A DNA stretch of 26,376 nucleotides from DASSNR01 sp036278935. GTDB lineage: Bacteria > Gemmatimonadota > Gemmatimonadetes > Gemmatimonadales > Gemmatimonadaceae. Below the pieces are notes generated by a model. That model was not told where the DNA came from. It saw only the letters and a list, made by a program, of their open reading frames with translations, and did not search any database. The stretch's first letter is position 1. Each line of letters starts with the position of its first letter. A program made the position numbers and the translations under genes. The stretch covers positions 1 to 26,376 of the forward strand of contig DASUKA010000100.1 of NCBI GenBank assembly GCA_036278935.1. The letters run 5' to 3'. Below, one piece after another: positions 15,949-22,908 of this stretch.

Positions 15949-17489
15949 GATGCGGCGAGCACCAGCGCGTTCCCCCGTTCCTGCTCGCCGTACACGGCCG
16001 CTCGCGCCGCGGCGATCTGCGCCTGCACGGCGAGCGGTCCCGTTCCGCCGGCCACATCGCGTCGCGAGACGGATGCCGCCGCCGAGAGGGCCTCGAACAC
16101 ATCGCGTGCGAAGAGCGGATGCGCCGCGGCGTACGACGCGAAGGGAAGCGCGTGCAGCTCCACCCCCAGTGTCTCGCTCTGCCGCACGAGTGCTCCCACG
16201 CTCGCGTGCGCCTCGCGGAAAGTCGCGCCCTTGCGCACCAGATAGTCGGCCAGGTCGGTCGCCATCATCGCGCTCGAAAGCGCCTCGCGCATCCGGGCGG
16301 GGCGAAAGGCCATCTCGCCCAGCGCGCCGGCCACCGCGCCGAGTACGCGCTGCACCGTATCGACCGCGCCAAAGAGGGCACGCTTGTCCTCCTGCAGGTC
16401 CTTGTTGTAGCCGGTGGGCAATCCCTTGAGGGTCGTGAGCAGCGTGGTGAGCTCGCCCAGTGCGCGCGCGCCCGAGGCGCGCGCCAGCTCCAGCGCATCG
16501 GGATTGCGCTTCTGCGGCATCATGCTCGAGCCGGTGGTATAGGCGTCGCCAAACTGCAGAAAGCCGAACTCGCTCGAGCCAAAAAGGATCAGATCTTCCG
16601 CCAGCCGGGACAGGTGCGTGCCGAGCAGCGCGACGGCGAAGAGCAGCTCGGCGGCGAAGTCGCGATCACTCACGGCATCCATGCTGTTCTCCGAGAGCGC
16701 GGCAAAGCCCAGGCTTTCCCGCAGGAGGATCCGCGAGATGGGATACGCGCACCCGGCCACGGCGCCGGCTCCGAGTGGAAGCGTGCCCGCCGCGCGCGCC
16801 GCCGCGGCCAGACGCCCACGATCGCGCTCGAGCGGCCAGAAGTGCGAGAGCATCCAGTGCGCCGCGGCCACCGGCTGCGCCCGCTGCATGTGGGTGTAGG
16901 ACGGCATCAGCGCGCCTGCCTCCTCAAGCGCCACCGCATGGTCCAGCATCACGCGTTGCAGTGCGCGCACGGCGCCGTCCAGCTCGCCGCACGCCTCCAT
17001 TGCCCAGAGCCGCGTGTCGGTGGCCACCTGGTCGTTCCGGCTTCGCCCGGTATGCAGCTTGGACGCGAGCTCGCCGATCTCCTCGTGCAGCATCCGGTCG
17101 ACGAGGGTGTGCACGTCTTCATCGGACTCGACCGGCTCTTCACCCGCCTGGAGTCGGACGGCGACCGCGTCGAGCCCGCGTTCGATCGTCCGGCTCTCCG
17201 CCAGTCTGAGCACGCCCGCCTGCCAGAGCGCGACCGCCCAGGCCTTGGAGAGCCGGATGTCGTAGGGCCAGAGCCGGATGTCGATGCCGATGGAGCGGTT
17301 GAGCGCCTCCAGCGCCGGTGCACTGGCGCCGGCAAAGCGGCCGCCCCACAGGCGATGCGAAGGGCGAGGGGCGGGAGGTGGGTTATGAGTTATGGGTTGT
17401 GAGTTGTGGGGCGTACGCCGGCCCTCGGGGGAGAAGGCTGTCGCCGGGGAACCGGTCGCATCCCACCCTTCTTCTCTCTCCTTTCTCAT
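15945..17489 (-). CDS. argH: Argininosuccinate lyase with repeat-derived N-terminal extension
   Basis: A 514-residue enzyme that cleaves argininosuccinate to arginine and fumarate, the last step of the pathway. Family motifs are intact: LWGGRF near the usual N-terminus (here residue 47), HTGRSRNDQ at 146-154, SYTHMQRAQP at ~197-206 (catalytic His), and the mobile catalytic loop GSSMMPQKRNP at 320-330. Normal family members start a few residues before LWGGRF. Here the only in-frame ATG codons are at 17489 and 17543, giving ~45 or ~63 extra residues that are translated from low-complexity repeat DNA (TPHNSQPITHNPPPAPRP). ATG 17489 has GGAGG 11 bases upstream; ATG 17543 forms an ATGA overlap with the argG stop. 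A non-standard start nearer to LWGGRF (CTG or ATA) cannot be excluded. It is co-transcribed with argG. Confidence 0.93.
   Translation of the reverse strand: MRKEREEGWDATGSPATAFSPEGRRTPHNSQPITHNPPPAPRPSHRLWGGRFAGASAPALEALNRSIGIDIRLWPYDIRLSKAWAVALWQAGVLRLAESRTIERGLDAVAVRLQAGEEPVESDEDVHTLVDRMLHEEIGELASKLHTGRSRNDQVATDTRLWAMEACGELDGAVRALQRVMLDHAVALEEAGALMPSYTHMQRAQPVAAAHWMLSHFWPLERDRGRLAAAARAAGTLPLGAGAVAGCAYPISRILLRESLGFAALSENSMDAVSDRDFAAELLFAVALLGTHLSRLAEDLILFGSSEFGFLQFGDAYTTGSSMMPQKRNPDALELARASGARALGELTTLLTTLKGLPTGYNKDLQEDKRALFGAVDTVQRVLGAVAGALGEMAFRPARMREALSSAMMATDLADYLVRKGATFREAHASVGALVRQSETLGVELHALPFASYAAAHPLFARDVFEALSAAASVSRRDVAGGTGPLAVQAQIAAARAAVYGEQERGNALVLAAS
17343..17488. repeat. Low-complexity repeat segment inside the argH 5' end
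   Basis: The segment contains the degenerate tandem GTTATGAGTTATGGGTTGTGAGTTGTGG (split: GTTATGAGTTATGG then GTTGTGAGTTGTGG, about 17382-17409) and a pyrimidine tract CTTCTTCTCTCTCCTTTCTC (about 17469-17487) of the GAGAAAGGAGAG family. It is translated in the argH extension and has the same composition as the intergenic foldbacks elsewhere in the window. Confidence 0.55.
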
Positions 17490-17539
17490 CTCTCTTTTGT
17501 CCTCCAGCTTCCCGCATCGCTCGCTCTGTCTATCCGTTC

Positions 17540-18811
17540 TCATGCGATCGCGAGCGCGTGCTCAGGCGCTCCCTCGCTGGTGGCTTCGGCATTCACCGTG
17601 TCCGATGCGCAGGCCGCCTCCTGGTCCTTCAACGCGCGCACGCGCTGCGAAAGACCGTACAGACGGATGAAGCCGGCGGCATCCCCGTGCTGGTAGACGT
17701 CATCCTCACCGAATGTGACGAAGCGCTCATCGTACAACGCTTCGTCGCTCATCCGGCCCGCGATCGCCATGCTGCCCCGGTAGAGGCGCAGCGTGATCGT
17801 GCCCGTGACACGCGCCTGTGTGGCGGTAACGAAGGCGTCGTACGCCTCGCGCTCCGTGGTCCACCAGCGTCCCTCGTACACGAGCTCGGCGTAGCGCGGC
17901 GCAATGAGGTCCTTGGCGGCGAGCGTGCGGCGGTCGAGCACGAGCTGCTCGAGCTCGCTGTGCGCCGCGTAGAGCAGCGTCCCGCCCGGCGTTTCGTACA
18001 CGCCGCGCGACTTCATTCCGACCAGCCGATCCTCCACGAGGTCGATGCGGCCGATGCCGTGCCGAGCGCCGATGGTGTTGAGCGTGCCGACCAGCTCCAC
18101 GGGGGCGAGCGTGTGGCCGTTCACCGAGACCGGCGTGCCCTGCGCGAAGCCGATCGCCACGTCCTCCGGCGCGTCCGGCGCGTCGCTCGCGTGCGCGGTG
18201 AGCTGAAACAGGTCGTCGGGCGGACACGCATCGGGGTTCTCGAGAACGCCGCCCTCGTGTGAGAGATGCCAGAGATTCCGATCGCGCGAATAGATCTTCT
18301 CGCGGCTCGCGGTCACGGGAATGCCACGCTCGGCCGCATAGCGGAGTGCATCTTCGCGGCTCCGGATGTTCCATTCCCGCCAGGGCGCGATGACGGGGAG
18401 CTCGGGGGCGAAGGCGGCGTACGTGAGCTCGAAGCGGACCTGGTCGTTTCCCTTGCCGGTGCAGCCGTGGGCGAGCGCATCGGCGCCCACCGCGCGGGCG
18501 ATCTCCACTTGCCGCTTCGCGATGAGGGGCCGCGCCATGGAGGTGCCGAGGAGATATTTGCGGCCGTAGACGGCGCCGGCCCGCAGCGTGGGCCAGATGA
18601 AATCGGTGACGAAGACCTCGCGCAGGTCCTCGACGAAGCAGGCGTCGGCGCCGGACGCCATGGCCTTGGCCCGGACTCCGTCCAGCTCCTCGCCCTGTCC
18701 GATGTCCGCCGCCACGCAGATGACCCGCGCGCCATAGCATTCACGCAGCCACGGCACGATGATGGAGGTATCGAGTCCGCCCGAATAGGCGAGGACGATG
18801 GTGCGGGTCAT
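17540..18811 (-). CDS. argG: Argininosuccinate synthase
   Basis: A 423-residue cytoplasmic enzyme that joins citrulline and aspartate with ATP to form argininosuccinate. The PP-loop ATP site AYSGGLDTS is at residues 8-16. Other conserved stretches are GRKYLLGTSMARPLIAK (citrulline/aspartate binding), AHGCTGKGNDQVRFE, and REKIYSRDRNLWHLSHEGG. Its length fits the family, apart from a C-terminal tail of about 20 variable residues. The start at 18811 has GGAG five bases upstream. Its stop overlaps the alternative argH ATG as ATGA, so the two form an operon. It has its own promoter with an ARG-box-like operator, consistent with repression by ArgR when arginine is plentiful. Confidence 0.96.
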   Translation of the reverse strand: MTRTIVLAYSGGLDTSIIVPWLRECYGARVICVAADIGQGEELDGVRAKAMASGADACFVEDLREVFVTDFIWPTLRAGAVYGRKYLLGTSMARPLIAKRQVEIARAVGADALAHGCTGKGNDQVRFELTYAAFAPELPVIAPWREWNIRSREDALRYAAERGIPVTASREKIYSRDRNLWHLSHEGGVLENPDACPPDDLFQLTAHASDAPDAPEDVAIGFAQGTPVSVNGHTLAPVELVGTLNTIGARHGIGRIDLVEDRLVGMKSRGVYETPGGTLLYAAHSELEQLVLDRRTLAAKDLIAPRYAELVYEGRWWTTEREAYDAFVTATQARVTGTITLRLYRGSMAIAGRMSDEALYDERFVTFGEDDVYQHGDAAGFIRLYGLSQRVRALKDQEAACASDTVNAEATSEGAPEHALAIA

Positions 18812-18828
18812 GGGCGCTCCGTAGCTAA

Positions 18829-18879
18829 GTAAATATGCATTCTAGTGGCATATTTACCGATTACGGAGGGTGGTGTCAA
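18829..18879 (-). promoter_or_regulatory. argG promoter with ARG-box-like operator
   Basis: On the minus strand TTGACA (18879 to 18874), a 17-base spacer and TAAATA (18856 to 18851) form a good promoter. A perfect inverted repeat GTAAATATGC-N9-GCATATTTAC (arms 18829-18838 and 18848-18857) covers the -10 and start region. The half-site ATATGCAT resembles known ARG boxes and matches the one at argC, and argR is next door. Binding by ArgR is inference. Confidence 0.75.
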
Positions 18880-18914
18880 GAGGCGAGGGTGTCGGGAGTA
18901 GGGTGTCGGGTAGG

Positions 18915-18951
18915 CGGGGGCTGGCATGCCGGGGGCTGGCATGCCGGGGGC
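18915..18951. repeat. 15-base tandem repeat CGGGGGCTGGCATGC
   Basis: Two perfect copies (18915-18929 and 18930-18944) plus the first seven bases of a third. Each contains the palindrome GGCATGCC across or beside the unit junction. It lies within the argG-argR foldback. Confidence 0.85.
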
Positions 18952-18994
18952 AGCGAGGATTCTCATGGAGCCTGCCATTCCGAGCACCCTCTTC

Positions 18995-19077
18995 GCTGTC
19001 ATTCCGAGCGCCAGCGAGGAGTCTCCTCCGCGGGCTGGCAAGATTCCTCAGTCGCTCCGCTCCCTCGGAATGACAGC
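18995..19077. repeat. Dispersed palindrome, GTCATTCCGAG family, copy 2
   Basis: The ends GCTGTCATTCCGAG (18995-19008) and CTCGGAATGACAGC (19064-19077) are 14-base perfect inverted repeats. The inner GCGAGGAGTCT and AGATTCCTC blocks echo copy 1 at 10258-10334. An extra half-site CATTCCGAGC at 18975-18984 just to the left suggests decay or a second insertion. Confidence 0.85.
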
Positions 19078-19189
19078 AGCGGTGCCGGCCCTCGGAACGC
19101 CGCTGGTGCTGCAGGCCGTTCCCCGACACCCGCCATCCTACTCCCTCCACCCGTCTTCTCGCCCACAACCCACTCCCCGCCTCCCGCTC

Positions 19190-19651
19190 CTATCGGCTTC
19201 CCGCGATCGTCCGAAGCCGGCGCGTCGCGCGCTCGCGGGCGGCGTTCGACCGGCAGATGATGAGAATCGTGTCATCGCCCGCAAGCGTGCCCAGGACCTC
19301 CGCCCACTCCTCGGCGTCGATGGCCACGGCGATCGGCTGCGCACCGCCCGGCAGTGTGTGCAGCACGATGAACTCGCCCACCCCGTCGATGGCGGTGTAG
19401 AGGTGGGGCAGGAGCGCATCGAGTGGGGGGCGGCCGTCCTCCAGCGTCGCATCGGTCACCGCGTACCGCGCGCCCCCCTGGGGTCGGGGCACCCGGGCGA
19501 GGCGCAGCTCGCGCAGGTCACGTGACAGGGTGGATTGCGTCACGTCCCACCCGCGCCCCAGGAGCAGCTTCCGCAACTCCTCCTGACTCTCCACCGGATG
19601 CGTCTCGACAAGCTCGCGAATGGTGGCCTGCCGCTCGCGCTTGTTGGCCAT
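19190..19651 (-). CDS. argR: Arginine repressor ArgR
   Basis: A 153-residue regulator, the usual ArgR length. The N-terminal winged helix-turn-helix carries TQSTLSRDLRELRLARV at residues 38-54, the family's DNA-recognition helix. The C-terminal domain carries LGTLAGDDTILII at ~120-132, where the Asp pair (126-127) binds L-arginine and the segment forms the hexamer core. When arginine is abundant, ArgR represses biosynthetic genes. The likely targets here are argG and argC, whose promoters carry similar palindromes. The ATG at 19651 has no Shine-Dalgarno sequence, and TATTGT lies exactly six bases upstream, which suggests a leaderless transcript. It diverges from argC and is not in the same operon. 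Confidence 0.93.
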   Translation of the reverse strand: MANKRERQATIRELVETHPVESQEELRKLLLGRGWDVTQSTLSRDLRELRLARVPRPQGGARYAVTDATLEDGRPPLDALLPHLYTAIDGVGEFIVLHTLPGGAQPIAVAIDAEEWAEVLGTLAGDDTILIICRSNAARERATRRLRTIAGSR

Positions 19652-19663
19652 GCGGAAACAATA
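19652..19663 (-). promoter_or_regulatory. Putative leaderless argR promoter (-10)
   Basis: TATTGT (19663 to 19658) is a TANNNT-type -10 box placed six bases before the argR ATG, so transcription would begin at or very near the start codon. The -35 area (TTCCCT, 19686 to 19681) is weak and lies inside the repeat arm. No ribosome site exists. Confidence 0.4.
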
Positions 19664-19681
19664 GGATGCGGCGGGAAGGGA

Positions 19682-19899
19682 GGGAAGGGCGGGAGGCGGT
19701 TATGGGGTGTGAATGGTGAGTCAGAAGACGAGGGTGGCGGGAGTCGTGTGTCGGGTAGGCGGGCAGAGAGCTCCTCTCGCTCAAGCCGTTTCCCAACACC
19801 CGACACCCGACACCCGACTCCCGACACCCTACCGTTCCTCACCCACCGACCCACTCCCACGCCTCTCTCCTCTCTCCTTCCTCCTCTCCCGCCCTTCCC
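19682..19899. repeat. Nested foldback repeat between argR and argC
   Basis: Outer arms GGGAAGGGCGGGAG (19682-19695) and CTCCCGCCCTTCCC (19886-19899) pair perfectly. Inner arms GGGAGTCGTGTGTCGGG (19739-19755) and CCCGACACCCGACTCCC (19806-19822) pair with one mismatch. The right arm is continued by further CCCGACAC units and pyrimidine tracts and stops exactly where the argC -35 box begins. It lies between two divergent promoters and shows no coding capacity. Confidence 0.75.
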
Positions 19900-19941
19900 T
19901 TGACAATCACCCAATGCACGAATATGCATTGTCAATGCATA
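19900..19941 (+). promoter_or_regulatory. argC promoter with ARG-box-like operator
   Basis: TTGACA (19900-19905), 17 bases, then TATGCA (19923-19928) form a strong promoter. A perfect inverted repeat TATGCATTG-t-CAATGCATA (19923-19941) covers the -10 and the argC start codon, so a bound ArgR would block RNA polymerase. It shares the ATATGCAT half-site with argG and resembles the published ARG box type with TGCAT half-sites. The expected start of transcription is the A of the argC ATG (19935). Confidence 0.78.
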
Positions 19942-20915
19942 AACACACCGCGTCGAGCCTCCCCGTGGGCGTGCTCGGCGCCAGCGGCTATGCGGGACGC
20001 GAGCTGTGCGCGCTCGTCGCCCGGCACCCGACGATGGAACTGGTCTTTGCCGCGGCCAACGAACAGCATGGCGAGCGGCTTCGCCTGGCCGGTGTGGAGA
20101 CCGCGTTCGTGGCGGCCGGGGACGCGCCGCTGGATCGGACGGCGCTCATCTTCAGCGCCATGCCTCATGGCGCGTCGGCACCCTGGGTGGAACGCGCATG
20201 CCATGCGGGAGCAAAGGTCGTCGACCTCTCGGCAGACTTCCGGCCCGGCAACGGGAGCCGCAGCGTGCCCTACGGCCTCACCGAGGCCAGGCGTCGGGAG
20301 ATCCGTGACGCCTCCCTCGTCGCCAACCCCGGGTGCTACGCCACGGCCATCCTGCTCGCGCTTCTCCCCCTCCTGCTGCGCGAGCTCGTGGCGCCGGGCG
20401 GCACGATCATCGTCAATGCGGCCAGCGGCGTGACGGGCGCGGGCTTCACCCCCCGGCGCGATCTGCTCTTCGCCGAAGTGGCGGAGGACTTCCGCCCATA
20501 CGCGCCCGGGAACACACACCGCCACCTGCGTGAGATGCGTGCGCTCATGGCGGAGTTCTGCGGCGGCGACGTGCCGGATCTCATCTTCACGCCGCACCTG
20601 CTCCCCGTCTCGCGTGGGATTCTCGCCACCATCACCGTTCCGCTCGTGCACCCGCTCGCCGATCCGCTCCAGCCGTGGCGGGAGCAGTATGCGGGCGAGC
20701 CGTTCGTGGAGGTGACAGCCGAGGTACCGGCGCTCCGCGACGTCGTGCATCGGAATGTCATCCGGATCAGCGCGGTGCCGGCGGAGCAGGTGCGGCAGCC
20801 CACGCTGGTGGTGTATGCCGCGCTCGACAATCTCCTGAAGGGGGCTGCGGGGCAGGCGATGCAGAACGCCAACCTGCTTCTCGGACTCGATGAGACCGCG
20901 GGGCTGCCCGCATGA
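19935..20915 (+). CDS. argC: N-acetyl-gamma-glutamyl-phosphate reductase
   Basis: A 326-residue NADPH-dependent enzyme that reduces N-acetylglutamyl phosphate to the semialdehyde, the third step from glutamate. The nucleotide-binding loop GVLGASGYAGREL is at residues ~12-24. The active-site Cys134 lies in NPGCYAT, and GNTHRHLREM and FTPHLLPVSRGILATI are further family signatures. The length suits the shorter bacterial ArgC type. ATG 19935 is preferred because the promoter would initiate at this codon; an earlier in-frame ATG at 19914 lies between the -35 and -10 and would not be transcribed. No ribosome site is present. It is the first gene of argC-argB-argD-GNAT, and its stop overlaps argB as ATGA. 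Confidence 0.95.
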   Translation: MHKHTASSLPVGVLGASGYAGRELCALVARHPTMELVFAAANEQHGERLRLAGVETAFVAAGDAPLDRTALIFSAMPHGASAPWVERACHAGAKVVDLSADFRPGNGSRSVPYGLTEARRREIRDASLVANPGCYATAILLALLPLLLRELVAPGGTIIVNAASGVTGAGFTPRRDLLFAEVAEDFRPYAPGNTHRHLREMRALMAEFCGGDVPDLIFTPHLLPVSRGILATITVPLVHPLADPLQPWREQYAGEPFVEVTAEVPALRDVVHRNVIRISAVPAEQVRQPTLVVYAALDNLLKGAAGQAMQNANLLLGLDETAGLPA

Positions 20916-21694
20916 CCGGCCCGCACCTGGTGCGCGTGGTCAAGATCGGCGGCCGTGCGCAGGAACATCGCGATCTCCCCGCCGGCATTGCCGCCGCGTG
21001 GTCCGCCGCGCCCGGATCGTTCTGCCTGGTGCACGGGGGCGGACAGGCCATCTCCGCGCTACAGCAGCGCATCGGCCACGAGCCATCCTTCCTCGGCGGG
21101 CGACGGATCACCGGCGCCGGCGATATCGAGCTGCTGCGCATGGCGCTTTCGGGCGCAGCCAACAAGCAGCTCGTGGCACGGCTGGTGGCGGCCGGCGTGC
21201 CGGCGGTGGGGCTCTCGGGAGAAGATGGCGCGCTGATCGCGGCGCGCACACGCGATGCGGTGACCCTCGGCCGCGTGGGCACGCCGAGCCGCGTGAACGT
21301 CGCCCTGCTGACGCACCTGTTGGCTGGCGGCTACCTGCCGGTCATCGCTCCGCTGAGCCGGAATGCGGAGGCGCCGGAGACGGACGATGCGCTCAACGTC
21401 AACGGCGATGATGCGGCCGCGGCCATCGCGGTCGCGCTGGGGGCACACGAGCTCGTCCTGCTGAGCGATGTGACCGGCGTCTTCATGCACGGTGTCCCCG
21501 TGCCGGCGCTCGACGTGGACGATGCACGCCGCGCGGTGGGTGATGGCACGGCGGCCGGTGGCATGGCGGTCAAGCTCGAGGCGGCGGTGAGCGCGCTCGA
21601 ACATGGCGTGAGCCGCGTGCGCGTGGGCGACGTGCGCGCGCTCATGGACGAGCGCCGGGGAACGATCCTTCTGTCTTCACGGAGTCTGGTATGA
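20912..21694 (+). CDS. argB: Acetylglutamate kinase
   Basis: A 260-residue amino-acid kinase that phosphorylates N-acetylglutamate with ATP, usually the committed step. Motifs: VKIGGR with Lys11 (phosphate transfer), LVHGGGQ at 39-45, NVNGDDAAAAIA in the middle of the C-terminal half, and GGMAVKLEAA near the end (second phosphate-contacting Lys). The N-terminal extension typical of arginine-inhibited hexameric enzymes is not present, so strong feedback inhibition by arginine is not expected; control would then rest on ArgR. The related LysZ/ArgZ (LysW-linked) kinase is an alternative reading, but no LysW gene was seen and the adjacent GNAT makes free acetylglutamate likely. It overlaps both neighbours by four bases (ATGA). 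Confidence 0.93.
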   Translation: MTGPHLVRVVKIGGRAQEHRDLPAGIAAAWSAAPGSFCLVHGGGQAISALQQRIGHEPSFLGGRRITGAGDIELLRMALSGAANKQLVARLVAAGVPAVGLSGEDGALIAARTRDAVTLGRVGTPSRVNVALLTHLLAGGYLPVIAPLSRNAEAPETDDALNVNGDDAAAAIAVALGAHELVLLSDVTGVFMHGVPVPALDVDDARRAVGDGTAAGGMAVKLEAAVSALEHGVSRVRVGDVRALMDERRGTILLSSRSLV

Positions 21695-22908
21695 TGACCT
21701 TGCAGATTCTGCCGTCGGCGAACGACGCCGCGCCCGCTGCAGCGCCGAGCCCGTTGCTCGGTGTGTACCACCGTGCGCCCGTCGAGTTCGTGCGCGGTGC
21801 CGGTGTGGAGCTGTTCGATGCCGCGGGGAAGGCCTACCTCGATTTCACGAGCGGCATCGCGGTGAATGCGCTCGGGTATGGGGACGCGGGGATCGCCGCC
21901 GCGATGCACCGCGCGATGGCCACCGGGGTGCTGCACGTCTCCAATCTCTATCGTACCGCACCGGGCGAGCAGCTCGCCGCCGCGCTCGTCGCGCGCTCGG
22001 GCGCCGCCAGCGTCTTCTTCTGCAACTCCGGCGCGGAGGCGAACGAAGGCGCGTTCAAGTTCGCCCGGCGGTGGGCGCGCGAGGCGCATACGGGGGGAGC
22101 GGAGCGGCACGAGATCATCGCGCTCCGCGGCAGCTTTCACGGTCGGCTCTTCGCCACCCTTGCGGCCACCGATCGCCCGCACTATCAGGCGCCCTTCACG
22201 CCGCTCGCCGGCGGCATTCGCATCATCGAGCGTGACATCCGCGCCATTGACGCGGCGCTCTCCAGTGGCACGGCGGCCGCCCTGATCGTCGAGCCCGTGC
22301 AGGGAGAAGGCGGTGTCCGCGTACTCGATTCCGGCTTTCTGCATGCGGTGCGCACGCTCACCCGCGAGCGGCACGTCGCGCTCATCCTGGACGAAGTCCA
22401 GTGCGGACTCGCGCGGACGGGATGGCTGTTCGCATACGAGCGGCTGGGCATCGAGCCCGACATCGTGACGCTCGCCAAGCCGCTCGCGGGCGGTCTCCCC
22501 ATGGGCGCCGTGCTCCTGTCAGCGGAGATCGCCGCCGCCGTGCAGCCGGGCGATCATGCGTCGACCTTCGGCGGCGGGCCCTTCGTGTCCAGCGTGGCGT
22601 TGCACGTCCTCGAGCGGTTGTCCGATCCCGTGTTGCTACAGCGCGTGCGCGAGAACGGCGCATGGCTTGGCAACGCGCTGGAGGAGATGCGCCCGCGGAC
22701 CGGATGCATCCGCGCGGTGCGGGGGATCGGCTACCTCTGGGGCATTGACGTGAAGCAGTCGGCGGCGGCGGTGGTCGCGCGCGCGCTGGACGCGAGGCTG
22801 CTGCTCTGCACGGCGGGGGCGCACACGGTGCGGCTGCTGCCGCCGCTCATCGCCACGCGCGACGATCTGGCGCGTGGTCTCCAGCTGCTCGAGGACACGC
22901 TGCAATGA
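21691..22908 (+). CDS. argD: Acetylornithine aminotransferase
   Basis: A 405-residue class III PLP-dependent aminotransferase that converts N-acetylglutamate semialdehyde to N-acetylornithine using glutamate. Visible signatures: FTSGIAVNALGY near the start, NSGAEANEGAFKFARRW (cofactor phosphate region), GSFHGRLFATLAAT, LILDEVQCGLARTG with the PLP-contacting Asp, and LAKPLAGGLPMGA with Lys263 as the Schiff-base lysine, followed by STFGGGPF. All key residues are present. The first of two consecutive ATG codons (21691) overlaps the argB stop as ATGA, giving translational coupling. The same type of enzyme may also serve lysine biosynthesis (succinyl-diaminopimelate aminotransferase), which cannot be judged from sequence. 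Confidence 0.94.
   Translation: MMTLQILPSANDAAPAAAPSPLLGVYHRAPVEFVRGAGVELFDAAGKAYLDFTSGIAVNALGYGDAGIAAAMHRAMATGVLHVSNLYRTAPGEQLAAALVARSGAASVFFCNSGAEANEGAFKFARRWAREAHTGGAERHEIIALRGSFHGRLFATLAATDRPHYQAPFTPLAGGIRIIERDIRAIDAALSSGTAAALIVEPVQGEGGVRVLDSGFLHAVRTLTRERHVALILDEVQCGLARTGWLFAYERLGIEPDIVTLAKPLAGGLPMGAVLLSAEIAAAVQPGDHASTFGGGPFVSSVALHVLERLSDPVLLQRVRENGAWLGNALEEMRPRTGCIRAVRGIGYLWGIDVKQSAAAVVARALDARLLLCTAGAHTVRLLPPLIATRDDLARGLQLLEDTLQ

Larger units (their letters stand above)
18888..19145. repeat. Foldback enclosing a palindrome, argG-argR gap
   Basis: The left arm carries GGGAGTAGG (18894-18902) and GGGTGTCGGG (18901-18910). The right arm carries CCCGACACCC (19122-19131) and CCTACTCCC (19137-19145). 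Both segments pair perfectly, with a few unpaired bases between them. Nested inside are the 15-base tandem repeat at 18915-18951 and the 83-base palindrome at 18995-19077. The left arm ends just upstream of the argG -35 box. No coding capacity is evident anywhere in the 378-base gap. Confidence 0.65.

Noticed and set aside
18915..18951. Possible CRISPR repeat
   Set aside because: The units are only 15 bases and directly adjacent with no spacers, and no cas genes are present.
19713..19934. An N-terminal extension of ArgC reaching back to 19713
   Set aside because: It would be translated from the foldback repeat and lies upstream of the promoter, so it would not be transcribed.
20912..21694. 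Reading argB as a LysW-linked kinase (LysZ)
   Set aside because: No LysW carrier or ArgX/LysX ligase was seen, and a GNAT acetyltransferase is in the same operon.
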